Part shown: piece after piece, positions 6,513 through 12,493 of the stretch
Position numbering within the stretch: position 1 is the first letter of the stretch
Layout of the letters: every line of letters starts with the position of its first letter
Made by a program: the position numbers and the translations under genes
Source: Candidatus Roizmanbacteria bacterium CG_4_9_14_0_2_um_filter_39_13
GTDB lineage: Bacteria > Patescibacteriota > Microgenomatia > UBA1406 > GWC2-37-13
DNA length: 12,493 nt
Direction of reading: 5' to 3'
Assembly: GCA_002788865.1 (NCBI GenBank)
Contig: PFSC01000125.1
Coordinates: 1-12,493 of the forward strand
Notes under the pieces: model-generated
What the model was told of the DNA's origin: nothing
Databases searched by the model: none
The model's input: only the letters and a program-made list of their open reading frames with translations

Positions 6513-6619
6513 TGTCATTCCCGCGTCCTCCAGAGGCGGATCGGCCTTTGGCCGAAAGGCGGGAATCCAGACTGGATCCCCGATCCCGCCAGAGGCGGGC
6601 AGGCGTGTCGGGGATGACA
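6513..6619. repeat. GC-rich palindromic element with TGTCAT termini (MITE-like)
   Basis: A 107-bp non-coding element bounded by inverted termini TGTCATTCCCG (6513-6523) and CGGGGATGACA (6609-6619), 10 of 11 matching. Inside are two further hairpins: TCGGCC-TTT-GGCCGA (6541-6555) and CCCGCC-AGA-GGCGGG (6585-6599), plus ATCCAGACTGGAT in the middle. It is far richer in GC than the genes around it. Similar TGTCATTCCCG-type palindromes are scattered through many bacterial genomes; I recall them also in CPR genomes. It carries no ORF of its own, and short open frames across it are shadows of the palindrome. Confidence 0.8.
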
Positions 6620-6628
6620 AATAAGATA

Positions 6629-6649
6629 CCTCGATGCTCTGCGTCGGGG
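6629..6649 (+). repeat. Hairpin repeat, copy 2 (REP-like)
   Basis: CCTCGATGC, loop TCT, GCGTCGGGG form a 9-bp stem, using G·U-type pairs at two positions. It is followed by TTGATCAC, matching the CTGATCCC after copy 1. Differences from copy 1 fall on both sides of the stem in pairs that keep it folded. The two copies are 146 bp apart and flank the palindromic element directly. Confidence 0.75.
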
Positions 6650-6693
6650 TTGATCACTATATTTCCACCTTCAAACATGTTTTCATATTCCAT

Positions 6694-6699
6694 TACAAT
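6694..6699 (+). promoter_or_regulatory. Possible ftsI promoter (-10) after the repeat region
   Basis: TACAAT at 6694-6699 lies 8 nt before the ftsI ATG at 6708, the same geometry as at mraZ. A TTCAAA at 6670-6675 (18 bp spacing) could be a weak -35. No Shine-Dalgarno lies between them. If used, it would give a leaderless ftsI mRNA independent of the mraZ promoter. Confidence 0.45.
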
Positions 6700-6707
6700 A
6701 CAACTGT

Positions 6708-8363
6708 ATGAATAAGCTTCGAGTTTTATTTTTTATCTTCTTGTTTGGATTTGGGGCGATTTCCGTGAGGCTTTTTTATATTCAGGCGATCTCTCCTGAG
6801 TTTTATTCCGCCGACTACACACGAACAAGCAGGCTTGAACCAAATAGAGGCAAGATTCTAGATCGAAATCATGATCCTATCGCACTAAATCAAACGAAAT
6901 ACCGATTGTTTGTCGAGCCAAAAAAAGTAGAGGACAAAGATTATTTGGTTAAAGTACTTGACGATGAACTTGAAATTGGAGAGGCAACCCTTGAGGCGCG
7001 GATCGACCTATCAAAAGATTGGGTAGCCATTCAGGGAAATATCACAAAAGAAAAAAAGGAAATGCTCTCGAAGCTCAATCTTGAAGAATTGGGATTTGAG
7101 GTAGAACAGCAACGATTTTATCCTGAAGCCTCGCTTGCCGCACATCTTGTGGGCTTTTTGGGGAAAAATTCTGAAGGTGGATCTGTCGGATATTTTGGAG
7201 TTGAAGGGTATTACGACAAAGATCTTACCGGACTTCCCGGAGTTCTCAAGTCTGAACGGGATATGTTTGGTAAGCCGATATTTAGTGGTAATCAAGATCG
7301 AGTGGAGGCTGACAATGGGAGAGATATAGTGCTTACTATAGACAAGTCTATCCAGCAAATCATAAAAGAACGTTTGAAAAAAGGAGTTGAAAAATATAAT
7401 GCAAAATCGGGATGTGTCATTGTTGTTGATCCTATGACCATGGAGATTCTTGGTCTTGCATGTCTTCCGGATTTTGATCCCGAGAACTATTTTGAATTCA
7501 ATGAGTCAGATTTTAGCAATTGGACAATTTCGAGTGAGTATGAACCTGGATCTACCTTCAAACCCTTGATTGTTGCAGCGGCTCTTGAGGAGGGAGTTGT
7601 CGAGCCAAATGATGTGTTTAATGAAAAAGGACCTGTCAAAATCGGCGGATATACAATCTCAAACTGGAATGATCAATATGACGGGAAAATCACAATTGCT
7701 CGTATTCTGGAAAAATCTTCCAATGTAGGTATGGTCTACATTGGAAGTAAGTTAGGAAAAGAAAAAGTATATGAATATATTGGTAAATATGGGTTTGGGA
7801 GTGCAACTCAGGCTGATCTGCAGGGTGAATCTTCAGGACAGGTGAAGCCATTGAATTTATGGTATCCAATTGATGAGGCAACGACGGCATTTGGACAAGG
7901 GATTTCAGTGACTGCTATGCAACTTGTTCGAGGATTTGCATCTCTCATAAATGGAGGGAACTTGATGCGACCACACGTGGTCAAAGAAGTCATTGAGGGG
8001 GATATTATAAAAACGCGACAGCCAGAAGTCCAAAATAAGGTTCTGAGTGAAAAAACATCTAGGACGATGAGAAAGATACTTGTGGGTGTCGTCAATAACG
8101 CAGAGGTAAAGTGGAAAATCCCCAAAGGATATGCGTTTGGGGGGAAAACGGGGACAGCACAGATTGCGGTTGATGGGACATACGATGCCTCAAAAACTAT
8201 TGCATCATTTATTGGCTTTGCACCTGCAGATAACCCTGCATTTTTGATGCTCGTTGTGATTCAGGAGCCAGAATCTTCCAGTTGGGGTTCAGAAACTGCA
8301 GCCCCATTGTTTTTTGATATTGCAGAGGATTTGTTGATCTATTTGAATGTACCTCCAAAGTAA
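6708..8363 (+). CDS. ftsI: Class B penicillin-binding protein, septal transpeptidase FtsI (PBP3)
   Basis: FtsI crosslinks peptidoglycan at the division septum with FtsW. The 551-aa protein has a short cytoplasmic start, one membrane anchor (about 5-27), an N-terminal pedestal domain beginning SRLEPNRGKILDRN, and a C-terminal transpeptidase domain. The three catalytic motifs are present: S282-T-F-K285 (in PGSTFKP), S337-S-N339 and K480-T-G482 (in GGKTGTAQIA). There are no C-terminal PASTA repeats. The ATG at 6708 is directly followed by the anchor. It sits 280 nt from ftsL, separated by the repeat region, whereas upstream genes overlap. The genes that usually follow it (mraY, mur, ftsW) are replaced by a convergent accessory island. 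Confidence 0.95.
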   Translation: MNKLRVLFFIFLFGFGAISVRLFYIQAISPEFYSADYTRTSRLEPNRGKILDRNHDPIALNQTKYRLFVEPKKVEDKDYLVKVLDDELEIGEATLEARIDLSKDWVAIQGNITKEKKEMLSKLNLEELGFEVEQQRFYPEASLAAHLVGFLGKNSEGGSVGYFGVEGYYDKDLTGLPGVLKSERDMFGKPIFSGNQDRVEADNGRDIVLTIDKSIQQIIKERLKKGVEKYNAKSGCVIVVDPMTMEILGLACLPDFDPENYFEFNESDFSNWTISSEYEPGSTFKPLIVAAALEEGVVEPNDVFNEKGPVKIGGYTISNWNDQYDGKITIARILEKSSNVGMVYIGSKLGKEKVYEYIGKYGFGSATQADLQGESSGQVKPLNLWYPIDEATTAFGQGISVTAMQLVRGFASLINGGNLMRPHVVKEVIEGDIIKTRQPEVQNKVLSEKTSRTMRKILVGVVNNAEVKWKIPKGYAFGGKTGTAQIAVDGTYDASKTIASFIGFAPADNPAFLMLVVIQEPESSSWGSETAAPLFFDIAEDLLIYLNVPPK

Positions 8364-8382
8364 TGGAAGATAGGGTGATGGT

Positions 8383-8652
8383 TACTTGTTTATCAAAGAC
8401 ATTCCTTGATAGTCGGTCTACCTTGTCGAAGCAAACAGCAACTTTTTCTTTTTGTTCGAAAATGATGTCAAGAATATTGTCGAATTCATTACGCTTAGTC
8501 TTATATGTACTTTTGTCAAAGCTAAACTCTTTGATAATATCAAAGCTCTTATTTTGGCAATGCTTGTTAAGCCGTGCAATTTGAGCAGGTAGTGAGTTAT
8601 TGGCTTTTTTTTGTTCTTCCGTGCTAACTCGTGCGATTATTATTGCTTTCAG
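8383..8652 (-). pseudogene. Truncated serine recombinase (N-terminal catalytic domain only)
   Basis: Reading the minus strand from 8652 gives (L/M)KAIIIARVSTEEQ, with the catalytic Ser of the resolvase/invertase family in ARVS. It continues with NNSLPAQIARLNKHC, EFSFDKSTYKTKRNEFD, a helix, and VAVCFDKVDRLSRNVFDK, the order seen in large serine recombinases. Resemblance stops after about VFDKQV (8383), some 20 nt before the ftsI stop codon, and the frame then runs antisense into ftsI. Only about 90 residues remain of a protein that normally has several hundred, so it cannot have a DNA-binding domain. No ATG is present: the first plausible start is CTG at 8652, five... bases after the stop codon of the restriction enzyme gene, which is in the same frame. 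Either the gene was cut by a rearrangement or the contig joins here. Confidence 0.8.
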
Positions 8653-8655
8653 AGG

Positions 8656-9402
8656 TCATTTCTTGACTGGGGCAATTTGTCGTAGGTAGGCATCAAGAAT
8701 TGCCTGTTTTAGGTTATCAGATTTTGCCTCGTAACTTGTAAATTCATCTATATTTTCTCTGTTGAAATGTAGTTGCCCTTCGCCAACATTGCCTCTATGT
8801 TGACCTGCTGAATAGTATTTATTTGTTGCCACTTCATTTGAAGAAAAGACCCAATATCTAATAACATCTCTCCAAACACCCATCCAAACAAATACATCGC
8901 AACATTTAGGCTTTACTTGTTGGAAGTTCATATCAAAAGGCATATTTTCATCTTTTGAGAGAGCTTTTACATACAATGGTTCGTGGTTATTAAAATCTAC
9001 GGCTCTTGACGCTTTCACTTCGATTGTAATGAATTTGTCATCATCTACTTTCAGCATAAAATCATACTGTCCAGCATAATTTGGGTCTATTTTCTTGGTT
9101 GGTTTAACTAAGTCAGGTGCTAATTCCTTGATATGTCCTTGCGCCCATAATTCCCCAAAGCCTCTAGGGGCACTAATCTCAAAAATATGAAGATACATAT
9201 TTCTTGCTATGTATTCATCTCTCATCAGATAATAATCATCTAGGTTTAGTTTCTTTAGCCCTAAAAGTGTTGAAATGATAAATTCATACTCATTAAAAGG
9301 ATAAACAGACATTAAGTTGTCCAGTTTTTGCCTCAAAACTGTTTCTTCCTCTTTCGATAATTGAGAGATTAAACCGTTTAATTGATGTTTTAGTGATTGC
9401 AT
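8656..9402 (-). CDS. Type II restriction endonuclease, PD-(D/E)XK fold (probable)
   Basis: A 248-aa soluble protein directly downstream of a DNA methyltransferase gene. GQYD (D114) followed by ITIEVKAS (E128, K130) fits the PD-(D/E)XK nuclease core, in which Asp, Glu and Lys bind Mg2+ and activate water. It is preceded by an N-terminal helical region (about 1-75) and followed by QQVKPKCCDVFVWMGVW, plausibly the next core strand, after which the chain probably makes base contacts. A Shine-Dalgarno (AAGGA, about 9410-9414) lies 7 nt before the ATG at 9402, which sits 2 nt after the methyltransferase stop. I cannot name the isoschizomer group or the site. Its tight pairing with the methylase is the main support for a restriction role rather than another nuclease role. 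Confidence 0.8.
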   Translation of the reverse strand: MQSLKHQLNGLISQLSKEEETVLRQKLDNLMSVYPFNEYEFIISTLLGLKKLNLDDYYLMRDEYIARNMYLHIFEISAPRGFGELWAQGHIKELAPDLVKPTKKIDPNYAGQYDFMLKVDDDKFITIEVKASRAVDFNNHEPLYVKALSKDENMPFDMNFQQVKPKCCDVFVWMGVWRDVIRYWVFSSNEVATNKYYSAGQHRGNVGEGQLHFNRENIDEFTSYEAKSDNLKQAILDAYLRQIAPVKK

Positions 9403-9404
9403 AG

Positions 9405-11360
9405 TTATTTCCTTATTGAATTTTTAATATATTGTTTTTCATCTACTGTCAGTTCAAAGGCACTAAATACGAACTCATTAAGTTCATCTTCGAGTTTATT
9501 CTTTTCAATATCAGATAACAAATTATCTACATCCTGCTCGATTTTAGCAAGAGTTTTCTCATCTATTTGAGGGAAGGGTAGGAGTTCAAGGTCGCCTCTT
9601 AGTACCTTTACCGTATTAAACTTCTTTTTCCATAAGTATTGAAAAACCGTTGAATTGAGAAATACCAATGCTACTTTTGTTGGGATTTCTGGGATTTTCG
9701 GGATTAGTATATTCGCACTATTAAGGGTTAGTGTTTGTTTATTATCATAAGCAAAGGCAAGCTCGCTTGAAATAAATTTATAAATCAGCTTTTCTTTTGC
9801 TCGGTATTTCCATACAGGGGCAACTTGTTGAAATTCGTCAGGTGTAAAATTGATAAACGAAGTGGCAAGATTAAATGTGTATTTTTGTACGTCTGCACCT
9901 TTCAATACACCCTCATTATTTTCTGTTTTGACAGTCGAAATGAATTTGCCATTATTACCTGTAACTATGCCCAATGCCCAATCTGCATTGTCCTTTAATG
10001 TAGCAAAACTGTGTTTGTAAATTTTAGCTATTAACTGTTCGTCTTTTTCGGTAATGCTTGTATCGAATGTGTAGTCTGAATTGTTTATAAATCTGCTTTG
10101 CTTGATTTTGGCATTAAGACCATCTTTTTGCATAACCTCAATTTCGTTATATACATCATTTCTTTTTTGAATGGTCAATGTTATTACGGGTGATAATACC
10201 TTGCTAAAAACATTTCCTAAATGTTTAATGCTTTTAATAGCACTATCCCTTAACAAATAATCTCTAATATCTCGATGCTGTTTTACCTTTGTAATTGCTT
10301 CTGGTAGGACATAACAAAGTGAGCCATTATCGTTTAATAGACTTACCCCTCTTACTAAAAAGTATGAAAACGCCTCATTTGAAATGATATTTGGGTAAGC
10401 CTTTCTCAAAATTTCGCTTTCCTCTGTTGAGAAGTGATAACCCCAAGGCGGATTTGTTGCGATGATGTCAAATCTACTATCGGGATTTTCTCTAAGGCTG
10501 TTTGCTACGAACATATTTGGGTAGAAGTCAATTTCTGGATAGCTCGTAATAAGATTTATTTTTGCAATTTGTACCGCTATTGGGTCAATGTCGTAACCCC
10601 ATAAAAGTAATGGGTCAGAGATATACTTAGAAAAGGAAACAAGAAACTGTCCCGTTCCGCAACAAGGGTCAAGAACTTTTGAGCCCACCTTTATTTGACC
10701 AGATAAATCTTCGACAATACCATCAATTAGTGTCTTTGGAGTATAGTAAGAACCACCTTGGGATTTTTTACCCTCATCAAGTAACGATTGATATAGTACC
10801 CCTAGGCTATCGGAACTAAAAGTATCATCTAGGTCTATCAATTCTTGAAAATTATAAAGATTTACGCCTCCTAGATTGTCAATCCATTCTAGCAATACTT
10901 TTTTTACACTTTTGTTCTTATATTCAATCTCATTGAGAGTACCTATAGATTTTCTATACGTTACTAATTTGGCTTTCTTTAGGACTGAAAGACTGTGGAT
11001 GAGTAGAGCGTTTTGAATTGGTAATTTATGTTTGTTAATTAGTTCTATGTAGGATTGTAATAGGGGCAGTAGGTTCTTATTGCTTAATTGCTCAACGGGA
11101 ATAAAAGTCGATGTCGAGTTTCTCTTGTTTGCCCGATTATTTAGTCGAGATGTTTTTCCATTTTGAATGTCATTTTTTAATTGTTCAATTTGTTTTCTAT
11201 CAAGGAATTTACTTTTTACCTTTTCGTTCGTAGCATAAGCTAGTTGACCTGTCTTAATCCAGTTTCTAATAGTTGCTGTAGAAACACCCAGCATCTCACT
11301 TGCCCTAAAAGTATCGAGTAAATCTGTTTGACTGTTATCAAATAAACTAATTTGCATCAT
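9405..11360 (-). CDS. N6-adenine DNA methyltransferase with N-terminal helix-turn-helix
   Basis: It transfers a methyl group from SAM to N6 of adenine in the recognition site, protecting host DNA from the adjacent nuclease. Domains along the 651 residues: a MerR/excisionase-type HTH (about 14-62, TFRASEMLGVSTATIRNWIK), a helical linker (about 85-200), and the gamma-class catalytic core with motif X GGSYYTPKT (202-210), motif I DPCCGTGQF (231-239), motif II GYDIDP (255-260) and motif IV NPPW (303-306). A C-terminal part resembles the TaqI-like specificity domain (VWKYRAKEKLIYKFISSELAF; NSTVFQYLWKKKF; GDLELLPFP). A fused HTH is unusual for a type II methylase and could autoregulate the operon or assist site binding. 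The ATG at 11360 overlaps the upstream HTH gene by 14 nt and has no Shine-Dalgarno. Confidence 0.9.
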   Translation of the reverse strand: MMQISLFDNSQTDLLDTFRASEMLGVSTATIRNWIKTGQLAYATNEKVKSKFLDRKQIEQLKNDIQNGKTSRLNNRANKRNSTSTFIPVEQLSNKNLLPLLQSYIELINKHKLPIQNALLIHSLSVLKKAKLVTYRKSIGTLNEIEYKNKSVKKVLLEWIDNLGGVNLYNFQELIDLDDTFSSDSLGVLYQSLLDEGKKSQGGSYYTPKTLIDGIVEDLSGQIKVGSKVLDPCCGTGQFLVSFSKYISDPLLLWGYDIDPIAVQIAKINLITSYPEIDFYPNMFVANSLRENPDSRFDIIATNPPWGYHFSTEESEILRKAYPNIISNEAFSYFLVRGVSLLNDNGSLCYVLPEAITKVKQHRDIRDYLLRDSAIKSIKHLGNVFSKVLSPVITLTIQKRNDVYNEIEVMQKDGLNAKIKQSRFINNSDYTFDTSITEKDEQLIAKIYKHSFATLKDNADWALGIVTGNNGKFISTVKTENNEGVLKGADVQKYTFNLATSFINFTPDEFQQVAPVWKYRAKEKLIYKFISSELAFAYDNKQTLTLNSANILIPKIPEIPTKVALVFLNSTVFQYLWKKKFNTVKVLRGDLELLPFPQIDEKTLAKIEQDVDNLLSDIEKNKLEDELNEFVFSAFELTVDEKQYIKNSIRK

Positions 11361-11523
11361 ATTTTTTTAAGAACGTGGATAAGTTTTCTTCGCTAATTCT
11401 GTACTGCTTGCCAGCTTTCAGAGCCATGAGGCGTTTAGTTCGTACCCATCGATAAACAGTGAGATAGGTAACTTTAAGCGTTTTTGCGACTTCTTCGATA
11501 GTGTAATACTGGTCTTGTGTCAT
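11347..11523 (-). CDS. 58-aa excisionase-family helix-turn-helix protein
   Basis: The protein reads MTQDQYYTIEEVAKTLKVTY, then a recognition-helix region VYRWVRTKRLMALKAGKQYR, ending ISEENLSTFLKKYDAN. This is the complete winged-HTH (MerR/excisionase) domain and little else. Such proteins act as recombination directionality factors or small transcription regulators. It starts 11 nt after the dinD stop and its last 14 nt overlap the methyltransferase start in another frame, so it belongs to the same operon. Next to a restriction-modification pair it may act as a control protein; next to a recombinase relic it could be a left-over excisionase. It differs from the HTH fused to the methyltransferase but has the same fold. 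Confidence 0.85.
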   Translation of the reverse strand: MTQDQYYTIEEVAKTLKVTYLTVYRWVRTKRLMALKAGKQYRISEENLSTFLKKYDAN

Positions 11524-11534
11524 ATTAGTTATAT

Positions 11535-12395
11535 TTAATCTGCCTTTAGCTCCTTGGGACTTGATTGGCTTTTGAGTAGCTTTTTTCGCTCCTTTTCAAG
11601 CTCTTTGATATGTTTCTCAGGTTTGAGTTTTTCGGGCATCGTCCCGCCAATCTCACGAATTGTTTGTCTTACTTTTTTGCCTATCTCAAAATGGGTATTG
11701 CTTGCTTTGTAATCTCCTTTTATGTTTTCATTTCTAATCTTTTCATCTGTTTGAGTAATACGAAACAAGTTAGCGGCAAGTTCTGTTGTTCCTGCTCTAT
11801 CCAACACATCATCTTTCCCTATTCCTTTTCTCTTCTGTATTTGATCTTTTCTCATTCCGTAGAGACCTTCATACCCAGCATTATTAAAACGACCGAAATT
11901 ACTTACCCCAGCTTGTTTTGCTGTAGCAAATAACTTTTTATTGAGGTCTTTTATCTCTCCTCTTACAAAAAGTCTTTTTTCGTTCTCAGCTAACTGCTGA
12001 AAAACCTCTTGTCTTCTTGTTTGAATTGCAAAATATGTTTGTGCTGTTGCTATCGCTTGCTTAGAAGAGTCCCCATTTTGAGCTATAAGATAACAGGCAT
12101 AACGGGATAATTTATAGTCTTGTATAAGTCTTGTTGTTTCTTTTACCGTTCCTATTGCAATTTTTATCATTTTGTTGGATTCAACGAAATGATTTCCTAC
12201 GCTTTGTTTACTATTCTTACAGGCTTCTTGTGCCTTGAGGATAACGCTGTTAAAGTTTCTCCAATCGGTATATTCAAGAAGGGGTACTAGCTCTCTGGCT
12301 TCCCAATACTCAACCCCGTTTTCATCAATCTTCTTGATGTTCTCAAAGTTTTTATGCGGTGAAGATATGAGCGATTGGTTAGTCATATTTGTCAT
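11535..12395 (-). CDS. dinD: DinD-family DNA-damage-inducible protein
   Basis: A 286-aa homologue of E. coli DinD (274 aa). The N-terminal BRO-N-like domain (about 15-130) contains ENGVEYWEARELVPLLEYTD and WRNF, followed by ACKNSKQSVGNHFV, LSRYACYLIAQNGDSSKQ and QTYFAIQTRRQE, all close to the E. coli protein. The C-terminal half includes RFNNAGYEGLYGM, DDVLDRAGTTELAANLFRITQTDEK and a basic, Lys/Glu-rich tail. E. coli DinD is SOS-induced and inhibits RecA-mediated strand exchange; the same role here is inferred. I start at the ATG at 12395; an in-frame ATG at 12386 is possible. The nearest AGGA (12410-12413) is too far upstream for a normal Shine-Dalgarno. It leads an operon with the HTH, methyltransferase and restriction genes, only 11 nt from the next gene. 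Confidence 0.92.
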   Translation of the reverse strand: MTNMTNQSLISSPHKNFENIKKIDENGVEYWEARELVPLLEYTDWRNFNSVILKAQEACKNSKQSVGNHFVESNKMIKIAIGTVKETTRLIQDYKLSRYACYLIAQNGDSSKQAIATAQTYFAIQTRRQEVFQQLAENEKRLFVRGEIKDLNKKLFATAKQAGVSNFGRFNNAGYEGLYGMRKDQIQKRKGIGKDDVLDRAGTTELAANLFRITQTDEKIRNENIKGDYKASNTHFEIGKKVRQTIREIGGTMPEKLKPEKHIKELEKERKKLLKSQSSPKELKAD

Positions 12396-12434
12396 TATTT
12401 AACATTCAGTCCTGAAATGCAACTAGTAGTCTTA

Positions 12435-12493
12435 TCTCACGCAAGATGAGCATGAAATAATAGCTCATTCTCATACAAGACGAGCATGAAAAT
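12435..12493. repeat. Imperfect tandem repeats upstream of dinD (possible operator)
   Basis: Two copies of a unit of about 25 bp start at 12435 and 12469, 34 bp apart. They share TCTCA, CAAGA, GAGCATGAAA in order, with only a few mismatches. An inverted pair, ATGAGC (12446-12451) and GCTCAT (12463-12468), spans the gap between them. They lie 40-100 bp before the dinD start, where a promoter/operator is expected. The array runs to the window edge, so the copy number is unknown. Confidence 0.55.

Noticed and set aside
6540..6600. Palindromic element acting as the terminator of the mraZ-ftsL transcript
   Set aside because: The hairpins are strong, but no T-run follows any of them; attenuation is possible, intrinsic termination is not supported.
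6493..6715. Open frames on both strands across the spacer before ftsI
   Set aside because: They run through the GC-rich palindrome and read as low-complexity Arg/Gly/Pro peptides, the expected shadow of an inverted repeat.
8389..8412. Hairpin ATCAA/TTGAT after ftsI as a terminator
   Set aside because: The stem is short and AT-rich, there is no U-run, and the bases encode the conserved recombinase segment.
8363..8584. A 73-residue forward open frame just after ftsI
   Set aside because: It is antisense to the recombinase fragment, whose motifs are clear on the minus strand; the forward peptide has no recognisable features.
8641..8664. UGA read as glycine (code of Gracilibacteria/SR1), which would fuse the nuclease and recombinase
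   Set aside because: mraZ, rsmH and mltG all end at TGA at the expected family length, two of them in ATGA overlaps, and no conserved gene has an internal TGA.
12435..12493. Start of a CRISPR array
   Set aside because: The copies are only about 25 bp with a spacer of about 9 bp and several mismatches, and no cas gene is visible.

Overview
The window looks like a chromosomal segment from a small-genome, AT-rich bacterium, most likely a member of the Candidate Phyla Radiation (Patescibacteria). The reasons are a compact mraZ-rsmH-ftsL-ftsI division cluster with ATGA overlaps, an archaeal-type AMP phosphorylase between cell-wall genes, few Shine-Dalgarno sequences, and a serine-recombinase fragment of a type I associate with these genomes from memory (no database search was possible). 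Conserved genes read cleanly with the standard bacterial code, and TGA is a true stop, which argues against the UGA=Gly lineages.

Layout, left to right. (1) 1-92: a possible tail of a + strand gene and a strong terminator hairpin. (2) 119-804, minus strand: a two-gene cassette with a 4-nt overlap. It encodes a probable BECR-fold (barnase/EndoU/colicin/RelE-like) nuclease toxin and a small partner, driven by an extended -10 promoter that would give a leaderless mRNA. (3) 905-4784, minus strand: murJ (lipid II flippase), an AMP phosphorylase lacking the usual N-terminal domain, and mltG (glycan-terminating transglycosylase), tightly packed as an operon. (4) 4785-4926: a divergent promoter region. 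Four ATGG boxes spaced exactly 10 bp apart run through the mraZ promoter and start codon and look like a MraZ autoregulatory operator. (5) 4927-8363, plus strand: mraZ, rsmH, an ftsL-like gene and ftsI. A 280-nt repeat region separates ftsL from ftsI; it holds a GC-rich palindromic element flanked by two related hairpins whose arms differ by compensatory changes. (6) 8364-12493, minus strand: an accessory island converging on ftsI. Its operon runs dinD, a 58-aa excisionase-like HTH gene, an HTH-fused N6-adenine methyltransferase and a PD-(D/E)XK restriction enzyme, followed by a truncated serine recombinase that ends against the ftsI stop codon. Imperfect tandem repeats lie upstream of dinD at the window edge.

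How the genes fit together: regions 3 and 5 supply peptidoglycan precursor flipping, septal transpeptidation, strand-length control and rRNA methylation, controlled in part by MraZ. Region 6 is a defence island in which a DNA-damage-type protein (DinD family) is probably co-transcribed with a restriction-modification pair. Its left edge appears to be a broken recombinase, so it was probably acquired horizontally, and the normal continuation of the division cluster after ftsI is missing here. The most noteworthy items are the MraZ operator, the candidate toxin pair, the dinD-HTH-M-R operon, the covarying hairpin repeats, and the run of promoters placed 8-9 nt before start codons.
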